Part shown: piece after piece, positions 46,032-59,532 of the stretch
How positions within the stretch are numbered: position 1 is the stretch's first letter
Layout of the letters: each line of letters starts with the position of its first letter
Source: Stieleria sp. JC731
Lineage (GTDB): Bacteria; Planctomycetota; Planctomycetia; Pirellulales; Pirellulaceae
Length of the DNA: 64,000 nucleotides
Direction: 5' to 3'
Assembly: GCF_020966635.1 (NCBI RefSeq)
Contig: NZ_JAJKFQ010000026.1
Location: 349,894-413,893 of the forward strand
Notes under the pieces: generated by a model
Seen by the model: only the letters and a program-made list of their open reading frames with translations
The model's database searches: none
Told to the model about the DNA's origin: nothing
Made by a program: the position numbers and the translations under genes

Positions 46032-46066
46032 CAGCCGCAATCATGAAAGTGATTGTGGCTGTTTTT
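46032..46066 (+). terminator. Rho-independent terminator of the PEP-CTERM gene
   Basis: CAGCCGCAATC pairs with GATTGTGGCTG (one G-T pair) around an 8-base loop, followed by five T. Confidence 0.85.
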
Positions 46067-46268
46067 GGTTGCTGATCACCGCATCGAAATTGCTGATGCT
46101 TGATCAGGTTTGCCGTTCAACGAGGTCAGGCGTTTACGGTTCAAACAGACTCATGTGTTGAGCAAGTTGTCTTCTTCAGTCACTAGCCATCTTTTCCGAA
46201 GTCGCACCGAGCTAGCTTGCGAGGTAAACTGACACGTTTCAGGCCATCCCTTGTTTTGTGCAATTGAC

Positions 46269-47696
46269 GTGTCTCGCCCAAACATCATTCTCATCATCAC
46301 GGACCAGCAACGCTACGACACGATCGCGGCGCTGGGGTTCCCGCACGTCGACACTCCCAATCTTGATCGTCTCGTTCGTGAAGGCGTCTCGCTGGAGCAG
46401 TGTCATGTTTCTGCCGCATCGTGCGCTGCGGCTCGCGCCAGCATGTTCAAAGGCTTCTACCCACATACGACCGGCATTCTGAAGAACGCCGATCGTTGGC
46501 GGCGTAGCTGGATTGAACATCTCAACGACGCCGGTTACTACTGCGTCAACATCGGAAAGATGCACACGTGGCCGTACGTGACAGAACTTGGATTTCACGA
46601 ACGTTTTGTCGTCGAAAACAAGGATCGTTATTTGGAAGGCCGGTATTTCTTTGACGAATGGGACAAGGCGCTGCGTTTCCGTGGTCTGGTAAAGCAACAG
46701 CGCGAGCTTTATCGAAAACTCCCCGACTACGATCAAAGACTGGGGGCGTTTGAATGGGAGCTCCCAGAGGACACTCATCCTGATTTCTTCGTCGGAGACA
46801 TGGCAAAATGGTGGATCGAGTCGACACCGAAGAAAGACCCTTTGTTTCTGCAAATCGGCTTTCCCGGTCCACACCCACCCTATGATCCCATCGCTCGATA
46901 CGCCGAACCGTACCTTTCCAAACCGCTTCCACTAACTCCGGTGACTGAAGCAGAACTTGATAGACAACCGCCAGCGTTTAAAGAGCTGCGAATTCATAAC
47001 TCCGAAATCGATCATGATTCGGTGATCATGCCACTGGACGTTTCCGACCAGCAACGCCAGCGCCAGCGAGCCTACTACCTCGCGAACGTCACGATGATCG
47101 ATCAAAAGGTGGGGGAGATAATGGAGACGCTTCAGCGAAATGAATATGGCGACAACACGATCGTGATCTTTACCAGCGACCACGGTGATTGCCTGACCGA
47201 TCATGGGCAGAGCCAAAAGTGGACGATGTATGAGCAGATCACACGTGTTCCGATGATCGTTTGGTGTCCAGAACGTTTTCAAGGTGGCGAGGTCTTACGC
47301 GGTCTGGTGCAACAGATGGACATCGGCCCAACGATCCTACAGTGGGCTGGCGTTGACGTTCCAGGTGAACTGGAAGCCGTTTCAATTGCGGACGGAATTG
47401 ACAACCCAGCTAGCTTTACCGGACGTCCCTATGTGTACTGCGAACAAGTCAAAGATGGCGTGCTGACCGGTTGCGAGTTCATGACGATGGTTCGCAATCA
47501 GACTCACAAGCTAGTGCATTTCTTGGACGAACCGTATGGTCAGCTTTTTGATCTGGTTAACGATCCGGAAGAACTAACCAACCTCTGGGATTCCCCCGAC
47601 TCGAATTTGGTCAAGCAACAATTGCTGGACGAACTACGCGAATGGCGAATTCGCAGCGGCGTGCATACCAAGGACTGGTGCGCTGACAGCCGCTGA
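46269..47696 (+). CDS. Cys-type sulfatase
   Basis: 475 residues from GTG 46269, which gives VSRPNIILIITDQQ at the N terminus; a TTG at 46251 would add six residues. The formylglycine motif is SCAAARASM, with Cys52 and Arg56 (C-x-A-x-R). Metal-site acids are in IITDQQ, and a late VIFTSDHGDCLTDHG carries the Asp-His pair. It has no signal peptide, so it may be cytoplasmic, unlike many planctomycete sulfatases. It would hydrolyse sulfate esters after activation by a formylglycine-generating enzyme not seen here. Substrate unknown, perhaps sulfated algal glycan fragments. Confidence 0.93.
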   Translation: MSRPNIILIITDQQRYDTIAALGFPHVDTPNLDRLVREGVSLEQCHVSAASCAAARASMFKGFYPHTTGILKNADRWRRSWIEHLNDAGYYCVNIGKMHTWPYVTELGFHERFVVENKDRYLEGRYFFDEWDKALRFRGLVKQQRELYRKLPDYDQRLGAFEWELPEDTHPDFFVGDMAKWWIESTPKKDPLFLQIGFPGPHPPYDPIARYAEPYLSKPLPLTPVTEAELDRQPPAFKELRIHNSEIDHDSVIMPLDVSDQQRQRQRAYYLANVTMIDQKVGEIMETLQRNEYGDNTIVIFTSDHGDCLTDHGQSQKWTMYEQITRVPMIVWCPERFQGGEVLRGLVQQMDIGPTILQWAGVDVPGELEAVSIADGIDNPASFTGRPYVYCEQVKDGVLTGCEFMTMVRNQTHKLVHFLDEPYGQLFDLVNDPEELTNLWDSPDSNLVKQQLLDELREWRIRSGVHTKDWCADSR

Positions 47697-47864
47697 GTTC
47701 GGCCGGATGTAGGATTGCCAACCAAAGGGTGTCACACAGCGGTTCCCAAGCTTGCAATTCATCGGTTTGCTGCTGGGGGAGTGAGACCGAGTACGCTAGC
47801 CGGGCTCGACAAGACTTGCATAGAATGAAGACGTCATCCTTGGTCGTTTTCAACCCTACGAACT

Positions 47865-49946
47865 ATGCAAAACGTGATGCGTTTGAACCTCAAGAACTGC
47901 GGCGTTGCTCTCGTCGCCGCCTCGACAATGGTGCCATTTCAGATGGCGCGAGCAGCAGAGCCTGCGGCCGCCAAGTCGCAGGCCAAAGCTACCGAAAAGA
48001 TCTCCGGAATTGACAAGTCACTGTTCAGCGATAGCGTCGGTGCGGGAGAAAACTTCTACCTGTACGCCAATGAAAAATGGCTCGAGGAAACCGAGATTCC
48101 CGCAGACAAATCGAACTACGGAATCTTCACAGTTCTCGATGACGAGACCCGCGAACAAGTCCGCACGTTGATTGAAGAAGCGGCGAAGACTGCGGCGAAA
48201 GCGGGAACGCCCAGTCAAAAGGTCGGTGATCTTTACCAAAGCGTTCTCGATTTGGACGCACGAAACGCAGCTGGACTTAAACCGATTCAACCTTTGTTGG
48301 ATGCGATTTCGTCCATCGAAGACCAAACTGACTTGGCAGACACGTTCGGAATGTTGCGACGGGCCGGTGTTGGCGGCCCAATCGTCCCCTACGTCTCTGT
48401 CGATGCCAAGAAAAGTGACCAATACACCGTCTACCTGACCCAATCTGGTCTGTCGCTTCCGGACCGCGACTACTACCTCGAAGACGAAGAACGCTACGTC
48501 GAGTTACGCGAAGAACTGAAGAAGTACATTGCGGACTTACTCGCTAAAGTTGACCATCCACAACCTACTGAAGCCGCCGAAACGATCTATCAGATCGAAT
48601 CTCGGATCGCAAAAATCCATTGGACCAAAACAGAAAACCGAGATCCGGTTGCGACTTACAACCCCAAGACTCCGGCAGAGCTGGACACGATGTTGGGGGA
48701 CTTGAAATGGTTCGACTACGCCGAAGCTGCGAAAATTGCATCGATCGAAAACATCGTTGTTCGTCAGCCAACGTATGTGCAAGGCTTGGCAGAATTGTTT
48801 GCCGACGTCTCCATCGATCAATGGAAGGACTACTTCACATTTCACACGATCGACGGATTTGCGACCGGGCTAAGTGAAGAACTCGAGCGCCGCCACTTCG
48901 ATTTCCACGATACCGCAATCAGTGGAATCACCGAGCAACAGCCGATGTGGAAGCGAGGCGTCAATGTCACGGGCAGCGTCTTAGGCGAGTTGGTTGGTCA
49001 AATCTATGTTGAGAAACATTTTAAACCGATCGCCAAGAAACGTATGAACGAGTTGGTGGCCAATCTGATTCGGGCATTCGAAGATCGCATCAATAGCCGC
49101 GACTGGATGGGAGAAGGCACGAAGAAACAAGCCTTGGAAAAGCTGTCGAAGTTCACCACCAAGATTGGATATCCAGACAAGTGGAAAGACTACAGCGATC
49201 TCGAAATCACATCGGGAGTGCTGGGAGATCATCTACTCGCGTCGGCTCGGTTTGAATACGACCGAGACATCAACAAGTTGGGTGGACCGATCGATCGCGA
49301 TGAGTGGCACATGACTCCGCAGACGATCAATGCTTACTACAACCCCACCATGAACGAGATCGTTTTTCCGGCCGCGATTCTGCAGCCACCATTCTTCAAT
49401 CTGGCGGCCGACGATGCTGTGAATTACGGCGGTATTGGTGCGGTCATCGGCCACGAACTCAGTCACGGCTTCGACGACAAGGGCAGCAAGTTTGACGGAG
49501 ACGGCAATCTACGAATGTGGTGGACCGAGGAAGATCGCCAAGAGTTTGAACGGAGAGCCCAGGGCTTGGTCGATCAATACAACGCATACGTTCCGATCGC
49601 TGGCCGAACCGTCAATGGCGAATTGACATTGGGCGAGAACATCGGTGACTTGGGTGGATTAAGCGTCGCATACGCTGCGTACAAACTTTCTTTGGAAGGC
49701 AAGGAAGCACCTGTGATCGATGGTCTAACCGGTGATCAACGATTCTTTCTCGGTTGGTCGCAAATCTGGCGTCGCAAATATCGTGACGCAGAAATGGTTC
49801 GGCGACTCAGTGTCGACCCACACAGCCCAAGTGAGTTCCGAGTCATCGGAGTCGTGCGAAACATGGATGCGTGGTACGACGCGTTCAACATCACTGACAA
49901 AGATAAACTCTACCTGGCTCCGGAAAAGCGAGTCCGAATCTGGTAG
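47865..49946 (+). CDS. M13 family metallopeptidase (neprilysin-like)
   Basis: 693 residues. Signal peptide to about residue 30 (AARA-AEPAA). The M13 site is GHELSHGFDDKG with His530, Glu531 and His534; the third zinc ligand Glu591 is in LGENIGDLGG. Other family marks are NAYYNPTMNEIVFPAAILQPPFF (here split: NAYYNP, EIVFPAAILQP) and the C-terminal RVIGVVRNMDAWYDAFN with the final RVRIW. Exported oligopeptidase that cuts short peptides. Full length. A bidirectional terminator follows. Confidence 0.95.
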   Translation: MQNVMRLNLKNCGVALVAASTMVPFQMARAAEPAAAKSQAKATEKISGIDKSLFSDSVGAGENFYLYANEKWLEETEIPADKSNYGIFTVLDDETREQVRTLIEEAAKTAAKAGTPSQKVGDLYQSVLDLDARNAAGLKPIQPLLDAISSIEDQTDLADTFGMLRRAGVGGPIVPYVSVDAKKSDQYTVYLTQSGLSLPDRDYYLEDEERYVELREELKKYIADLLAKVDHPQPTEAAETIYQIESRIAKIHWTKTENRDPVATYNPKTPAELDTMLGDLKWFDYAEAAKIASIENIVVRQPTYVQGLAELFADVSIDQWKDYFTFHTIDGFATGLSEELERRHFDFHDTAISGITEQQPMWKRGVNVTGSVLGELVGQIYVEKHFKPIAKKRMNELVANLIRAFEDRINSRDWMGEGTKKQALEKLSKFTTKIGYPDKWKDYSDLEITSGVLGDHLLASARFEYDRDINKLGGPIDRDEWHMTPQTINAYYNPTMNEIVFPAAILQPPFFNLAADDAVNYGGIGAVIGHELSHGFDDKGSKFDGDGNLRMWWTEEDRQEFERRAQGLVDQYNAYVPIAGRTVNGELTLGENIGDLGGLSVAYAAYKLSLEGKEAPVIDGLTGDQRFFLGWSQIWRRKYRDAEMVRRLSVDPHSPSEFRVIGVVRNMDAWYDAFNITDKDKLYLAPEKRVRIW

Positions 49947-49972
49947 ACCTACTTCGGCTCTCTTAAAGAACC

Positions 49973-50013
49973 AAAAAAGCCCCGGCGGATTGTCTTGTCC
50001 GACGGGGCTTTTT
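49973..50013 (+). terminator. Bidirectional terminator between convergent genes
   Basis: AGCCCCG and CGGGGCT stems, with an inner GGA/TCC, flanked by A6 on the left and T5 on the right. It serves the M13 peptidase gene and can also serve the esterase gene from the other side. Confidence 0.88.
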
Positions 50014-50100
50014 GTCTATCAGATCGATCGAAAAGAAGTCGACTTGCAGGATCCAGATTGGCATCCCGCCCTGCTGCTTTGAAGACGTTTTGTGGGAGCA

Positions 50101-51711
<1,611 letters not shown>

Positions 51712-53073
51712 ATGACCAAATCGCATCGCCTGAATCGACGTGGTTTTCTCCAAACGACTGCAGCGGCAGGTGTGTTTGCCGGAACAGCTGGCTTTTCACG
51801 CGCCCAAGACTCGCCCAACGAACGTCCAGTATTCGCCACCATCGGTCTACGTAACCAGGGATGGACGATCACCAACAAGTCCACCAAGTTCGCCGACTTT
51901 GCCGCATTTGCTGACGTCGATTCCAACGTCTTGGGCGACATCAATGGACGTCTCAAAAACAAGACCGGAAAGGCAGCCGAGGGGTATAGCGACTACCGCA
52001 AAGTGCTCGAGCGAGACGACATTGACGCGGTCATGATTGCCACACCGGATCATTGGCACACCAAGATCTCGATCGAAGCGATGCTCGCCGGAAAAGACGT
52101 CTATTGCGAAAAGCCGCTGACCCTGACGATCGCCGAAGGGAAGCTGATCGAAAAGGTTGTCAAGCAAACCGGTCGAGTGTTCCAGGTCGGAACGATGCAG
52201 CGGACCGAGAATGACCACCGATTCTTGACCGCCATCGCGCTGATTCGAGCCGGTCGAATTGGGAAGATCCGCAAGGTGACTTGTGGAATCAACGGTGCAT
52301 CCGGTTCGCCTGTGATTCCAGCGATCGATGTCCCCAAAGGTCTCGACTGGGACATGTGGTTGGGACCAGCAGCCCAAGCTGACTACCGGGCTTTGCCAGA
52401 GATGCGTCAAGGCTACGGAGGCGGCGTTCCTCTCTACACCAACTGTCACTACGCGTGGCGAAACTGGTACGAGTATTCCGGTGGCCAAATGAATGACTGG
52501 GGAGCCCACCATGTTGATATCGCAACTTGGGCACTAGGCGCCAGCGAAACCGGACCGAATAAGATCACTCCGGTCAGCTACTCGCTTCCGGTCGATTATA
52601 AGAACGGCTACCCAACGGTGAACGACCAATACAATTCGCCGACGAAGTTCGAAATCCATGCGAACATGCCCGGTGACATCCCGATGGTGATCACCAGCGA
52701 AGGCGACAACGGCATCTTGTTCGAAGGAACAAAGGGCCGGTTCTTCGTTAACCGTGGCAAGCTTGCCGGAAAGCCAATCGAAGACTTGGAAAGCAATCCT
52801 TTGCCGGAAGGTGCGGTTGAAGAAGTCTATGGTGGACCGGTGAGCGAGAACCACACCGCAAACTTCATTGCCGCGATGCAGTCACGTACGCAACCGATTT
52901 CGGACGTTTGGACTCACAACCGAATGTTGGAAACCTGCCACTTGGCAAACATTGCCATTCGCTTGGGTCGCGAGTTGAATTGGGACCCTGCAAAACGCGA
53001 AATCGTCGGTGATGCCGAAGCAAACGCATTCCTATCGCGTGAGAGTCGCAAAGGCTACGAAATCGACATGTAA
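51712..53073 (+). CDS. Gfo/Idh/MocA oxidoreductase with Tat signal
   Basis: 453 residues. The Tat leader is NRRGFLQTTAAAGVFAGTA, with processing near residue 30. A Rossmann-type N-terminal domain follows, with the family motif YCEKPLTLTIAEGK and ATPDHWH; the catalytic Lys is in EKP. The C-terminal substrate domain includes NDWGAHHVDIATWALG. Tat-exported Gfo/Idh/MocA proteins are greatly expanded in planctomycetes and are thought to act on sugars in the periplasm using NAD(P). Substrate unknown. Confidence 0.93.
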   Translation: MTKSHRLNRRGFLQTTAAAGVFAGTAGFSRAQDSPNERPVFATIGLRNQGWTITNKSTKFADFAAFADVDSNVLGDINGRLKNKTGKAAEGYSDYRKVLERDDIDAVMIATPDHWHTKISIEAMLAGKDVYCEKPLTLTIAEGKLIEKVVKQTGRVFQVGTMQRTENDHRFLTAIALIRAGRIGKIRKVTCGINGASGSPVIPAIDVPKGLDWDMWLGPAAQADYRALPEMRQGYGGGVPLYTNCHYAWRNWYEYSGGQMNDWGAHHVDIATWALGASETGPNKITPVSYSLPVDYKNGYPTVNDQYNSPTKFEIHANMPGDIPMVITSEGDNGILFEGTKGRFFVNRGKLAGKPIEDLESNPLPEGAVEEVYGGPVSENHTANFIAAMQSRTQPISDVWTHNRMLETCHLANIAIRLGRELNWDPAKREIVGDAEANAFLSRESRKGYEIDM

Positions 53074-53102
53074 TTCGATTCTTCTTGCGAGCGTTAAACC
53101 AT

Positions 53103-53409
53103 CCCGTCACGCTCCGCCGTGACGCGAGACGGATTAACCAGCCTGCATCACAGGGACTGTGATGGGTACTTAAAGACAACTTCGCGTCATCAAAGTACCC
53201 GTCACGCTCCGCCGTGACGCCAAGCGGTTTAACCAGCGAGCACCATAGTGACTGTGATGGGTACTTAAAGACAACCTCGCGTCATCAAAGTACCCGTCAC
53301 GCTCCGCCGTGACGCCAGACGGATTAGCCAGCGTGCATCACAGGGACTGTGATGGGGACTTAAAGACAACCTCGCGTCACAAAAGTACCCGTCACGCTCC
53401 GCCGTGACG
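53103..53409 (+). repeat. 95-bp tandem repeat array
   Basis: Four copies of CCCGTCACGCTCCGCCGTGACG start at 53103, 53198, 53293 and 53388, exactly 95 bases apart; three full units and part of a fourth. Each full unit holds two hairpins: GTCACG-CTCCGC-CGTGAC and ATCACAG-GGA-CTGTGAT (the second is altered in the middle unit). It fills the gap between the convergent oxidoreductase and catalase genes. Confidence 0.95.
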
Positions 53410-53423
53410 CCAACCCTCACCTC

Positions 53424-54908
53424 CTAAGCAACAGGAATCGGTTCGTCCGCTGGCGCTTCAAGCTTATTGCTGACCATCTTTGCGAACTCGTCATCAACGG
53501 CTGCGAACTGCTGAAGCATCTTGTCTCGAATCCGCTCGGGACTATCACCCATCGAGTTCGCTATAGCGGTACACAGCCTTTCACGCCCGCCCTCGTCCAG
53601 CACTTCCTTCCAAAACAAACGCGGCTGTCCATAGTAGTCATCCGCATCGCACGCGAATTCATCGTAGCGATTGCCATCGCCGTGCACCGGCATCGGTGGT
53701 TCGTATCGGTGCCCCGTCTCCTTTGGCCCATTCATCTTATTGGGTTCATAGTCAACACTTCCGCCACCATTACCATCAACTCGCATTTGGCCATCGCGAT
53801 GGTAGGTCGCATAGGGGCAGCGTGGAGCGTTGACGGGAATCTGATGGTAGTTGACACCCAGGCGATAGCGGTGTGCATCGGGGTAGCTCAGGACCCGGTT
53901 TTGCAACATGCGGTCGGGTGACAACCCAATCCCGTCGACCAGGTTTCCAGGTTCGAAGGCCGCCTGTTCAACGTCTTGGAAATAGTTATCCGGGTTGCGA
54001 TTAAGTTCCAAGACGCCGACTTCGATCAAGGGGTAATCCGCGTGTGGCCAGACTTTGGTCAAGTCAAAAGGATGCCACTGGTATTTTTCGGCGTCTGACT
54101 CTGGCATCAACTGCACATGCAACTTCCAACGTGGAAAGTCACCCGACTCGATCGCTTGGAAAAGGTCTCGAGTTGAGTAGTCAGGAGCTTCACCAGCCAT
54201 TTTGATCGCTTCGTCATCGCTGAAGTTCTCGATGCCTTGTTCCGTCTTAAAATGGAACTTCACCCAGTGACGTACTCCTTCGCGATTGTAAACGCTAAAG
54301 GTGTGGCTTCCATAACCGTTCATAAACCTCGCACTCTTCGGGGTGCCACGGTCGCCGTAAAGAAACATCACTTGATGCAGTGCCTCAGGAACTTCACCCC
54401 AAAAGTCCCAGCGACGCCAGTGGGGCTTTAGGTGGCTTTGAGGTTCACGCTTCTGCGTGTGGATGAAGTCACTGAACTTCAAAGGATCGCGGATGAAGAA
54501 GATTGGCGTGTTGTTTCCGACCAAGTCCCACACACCTTGATCGGTATAAAACTTGACCGCGAATCCGCGAGGATCACGTGCCGAATCGGCCGATCCAGAT
54601 TCGCCGCCAACAGTCGAAAACCTAGCGAAGGTCGGCGTCTCCTTTCCGACGGAGCTAAAAAGGTCCGCCATGCAGTACTCTGAGATGTCGTTGGTCACTG
54701 TGAACTTACCAAAGGCGCCGTAACCTTTGGCATGGACGACTCGTTCAGGGATGCGTTCGCGATTGAAGTGGGCCATCTTCTCGACCAGATGCACGTCCTG
54801 CATCAGGACGGGACCGCGTGGTCCTGCCGTTTGCGAATGCTGATTGTCGTCGACAGGGCGGCCGAACTGTTGGGTTTGAAAAGGGCACTTGGATTCTCCG
54901 TTGGACAT
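53424..54908 (-). CDS. Monofunctional haem catalase
   Basis: 494 residues from ATG 54908, which begins MSNGESKCPF; 46 further codons are open upstream but are Cys/His-rich and unlike a catalase N terminus. It converts H2O2 to water and oxygen. Distal His59 is in RVVHAKGYGAFG; the asparagine is in VTNDIS; FARFSTVGGESGSADSARDPRGFAVKFY-type text is present (here FSTVGGESGSADSARDPRG); the proximal haem ligand Tyr is in RVLSYPDAHRYRLG. Of the small-subunit type with no C-terminal flavodoxin-like domain. Cytoplasmic. Confidence 0.96.
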   Translation of the reverse strand: MSNGESKCPFQTQQFGRPVDDNQHSQTAGPRGPVLMQDVHLVEKMAHFNRERIPERVVHAKGYGAFGKFTVTNDISEYCMADLFSSVGKETPTFARFSTVGGESGSADSARDPRGFAVKFYTDQGVWDLVGNNTPIFFIRDPLKFSDFIHTQKREPQSHLKPHWRRWDFWGEVPEALHQVMFLYGDRGTPKSARFMNGYGSHTFSVYNREGVRHWVKFHFKTEQGIENFSDDEAIKMAGEAPDYSTRDLFQAIESGDFPRWKLHVQLMPESDAEKYQWHPFDLTKVWPHADYPLIEVGVLELNRNPDNYFQDVEQAAFEPGNLVDGIGLSPDRMLQNRVLSYPDAHRYRLGVNYHQIPVNAPRCPYATYHRDGQMRVDGNGGGSVDYEPNKMNGPKETGHRYEPPMPVHGDGNRYDEFACDADDYYGQPRLFWKEVLDEGGRERLCTAIANSMGDSPERIRDKMLQQFAAVDDEFAKMVSNKLEAPADEPIPVA

Positions 54909-55337
54909 CGTTGCTCTCGACAGCAGGTTTGGATTTTCAAAATCTTGAAACGCGTTGTCCGCGACAGTGCAAGTCCGATGCCCAATGACCCCGGAGGCGT
55001 ACACTCTAGCTTGCCGCCAGCAATGATATGTCTCGCATTTCGACACCGAATTCCGGAGACACGACGAGGTTGGAGCGTTTGGGAGAGTTCACTCCGAAGA
55101 TCGATTTGCTTTGCTTAAACAGGGTTTGGTCGATGATCTTTCAGGCTGCATGAACATCATCCTGCCCCTATGGCGTTGAAACGCTTCGACGGAGTCGCGC
55201 ATTGCCTCGCCCCAGACGTTCTGATTCGACGCGTCTCGGTATCGCACACCCACTTTGGAATCGCCCGATTCTCAGCTACGATTTGGGGAACCCTTACCTT
55301 TCAAAATCCCTTCTTTGCTTACCGCACAGCAGTAGAT
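54909..55337. other. Divergent intergenic region between catalase and iPGM
   Basis: 429 bases. Both flanking frames extend into it, but their conserved N termini place the starts at its edges. It should hold two promoters; no operator such as a Fur or OxyR site was convincing by eye. Confidence 0.4.
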
Positions 55338-56945
55338 ATGACCGAAGTACGCCGAAAACCCGTGGTCTTGATTGTTCGAGATGGTTGGGGACAGAACCCT
55401 TTTCCAGAGTGGGACAAGGCCAATGCGGTGATTCAAGCGGAAACGCCGATCGCCGACGCTTTGATGAAGCAGTACCCAAATGTTCTGATCAAGACATCAG
55501 GCGAAGACGTCGGGCTGCCTGCCGGCGTGATGGGAAATAGCGAAGTCGGTCACCAAAATATCGGCGCCGGACGAATCGTCGACCAAGAAGTCATGCGAAT
55601 CACCCGCGCGATTCGTGAAGGGCGTTTCTTCAAAAATGAAGTTTTGCTGGGGGCGCTTGAACACGTCAAAAGCACCGGTGGCAAACTCCATATTCTCGGA
55701 CTGATGAGCGATGGTCGCGTTCATAGCGATCTCGACCACGCCCTCGCTGTGGTTGACCTGTATAAAGACTTCGGATTGCCCGGTGACCGCTTGGTCGTGC
55801 ATGCAATCACCGATGGTCGCGACACATCGCCGACAGGCGGTTTGGCGTACGTTGGCAAAATCGAAAGTAAGTTGTCCGAAGCTGGCGTCGGAAAAATTGG
55901 CACCGTGGTCGGACGATTCTATGCAATGGACCGTGACTTGCGTTGGGAAAGAGTTCAAACCGCATACGATGCATTGACGAAGGGGGCATCTCGCACCGCG
56001 AAATCCGCAACCGAAGCGATTCAAGCTTATTACGACAACCCGACCGAACCGAGTCGGAGCGGTGACGAATTCATCGAGGCGACAACGATCGTCGCTGACG
56101 GCGCAGAGCCAGCGTTGGTCGCAGACGGTGACGCGGTTGTCTTTATCAATTATCGCGGCGACCGCACGCGTGAAATCACCAAGGCGTTTGTTTACGACAA
56201 CGATGCATGGGGCAAGATTGATGGCGGCGGTTTTGATCGCGGTGAAAAGATTGACAATCTCTACTACGCCACAATGACGGGCTACGAGACTGGCCTTCCA
56301 GTGAAAGTCATCTTTGAAAAGCCACCAAAGATGCCGAACATTCTAGGGCAATTCATCAGTGAAAACGGACTGAAGCAGTTTCGTTGTGCCGAAACCGAGA
56401 AGTATCCACACGTCACGTTCTTCTTCAACGACTACCGCGACGATCCTTTCGAAGGCCAAACGCAAGAGATGGCTCAGTCACCTCGCGACGTTTCGACCTA
56501 CGATCAGAAACCGGAAATGTCTGCTGCGGAAGTGTGCGACTACGTTCTCAAAGAAATCGAATCGGGACGTAGCGAAGTTCTAATTGTCAACTTTGCCAAC
56601 GGCGACATGGTTGGTCACACGGGAGTCTTGGAAGCCGCCGTCAAGGCGGTGCAAACCGTGGACTCCTGCGTCGGAAAAATCGTCGACGCAACCTTGGAAG
56701 CTGGCGGCTCGTTGGTCATCACCGCTGATCACGGAAACTGCGAACAAATGACCAACCCAGAGACGGGTGGACCGCATACTGCGCACACCACCTATGATGT
56801 CCCATTGATTGTCGTCGAGCCTGGGCTGGAAGGAAAGTCCCTTCGTGAAGGCGGACGATTGGCCGACATCGCGCCGACCGTCATCGCTTTGTTGGGACTT
56901 GAAAAGCCAGCAGAAATGACCGGCGAAAGCCTGATCGAAGTCTAG
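55338..56945 (+). CDS. gpmI: 2,3-bisphosphoglycerate-independent phosphoglycerate mutase
   Basis: 535 residues from ATG 55338; the frame opens at 55170. It interconverts 3- and 2-phosphoglycerate in glycolysis using two Mn ions; cytoplasmic. Sites seen: metal ligand Asp15 in RDGWGQNP, phospho-Ser68 in MGNSEVGHQNIGAGR, DGRDTSPTGG, INYRGDRTREI, NFANGDMVGHTG and ITADHGNCEQM near the end. The usual LDGWG start here reads VRDGWG, a small deviation. Full length. Confidence 0.96.
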   Translation: MTEVRRKPVVLIVRDGWGQNPFPEWDKANAVIQAETPIADALMKQYPNVLIKTSGEDVGLPAGVMGNSEVGHQNIGAGRIVDQEVMRITRAIREGRFFKNEVLLGALEHVKSTGGKLHILGLMSDGRVHSDLDHALAVVDLYKDFGLPGDRLVVHAITDGRDTSPTGGLAYVGKIESKLSEAGVGKIGTVVGRFYAMDRDLRWERVQTAYDALTKGASRTAKSATEAIQAYYDNPTEPSRSGDEFIEATTIVADGAEPALVADGDAVVFINYRGDRTREITKAFVYDNDAWGKIDGGGFDRGEKIDNLYYATMTGYETGLPVKVIFEKPPKMPNILGQFISENGLKQFRCAETEKYPHVTFFFNDYRDDPFEGQTQEMAQSPRDVSTYDQKPEMSAAEVCDYVLKEIESGRSEVLIVNFANGDMVGHTGVLEAAVKAVQTVDSCVGKIVDATLEAGGSLVITADHGNCEQMTNPETGGPHTAHTTYDVPLIVVEPGLEGKSLREGGRLADIAPTVIALLGLEKPAEMTGESLIEV

Positions 56946-57081
56946 AAGCCTGAATCACTCAGGTGACCCGCTGTCGATCTGGATCAGTTGATGCACCACA
57001 CGTGTGGGTGAAAGAGACACGTTGGCATCAGTCAAAGCAAACGGTCATCGGTCCCGATCGGGAATAAATTCTTATGCGAAA

Positions 57082-57117
57082 GGGAACGCCTCATCGACAG
57101 GCGTTCCCTCTCTTTTT
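57082..57117 (+). terminator. Rho-independent terminator after gpmI
   Basis: GGGAACGCCT pairs perfectly with AGGCGTTCCC around a seven-base loop, followed by TCTCTTTTT. Confidence 0.92.
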
Positions 57118-57185
57118 GCGCACAAATGCCGGATCTCAAAGGGGTTAGTCCCGGTGACAATTCTTTGGCATGCTGCTACGTTTGA

Positions 57186-59468
<2,283 letters not shown>

Positions 59469-59532
59469 TTCTTGCCTAAGGGCTTTTAACGCAGCTACGC
59501 TAGACGCCTTCAAGCATGCCCCGCATTGCTGA

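Noticed and set aside
53103-53409. Possible CRISPR array
   Set aside because: The 95-bp units are repeated over their whole length with no variable spacers and no cas genes nearby.
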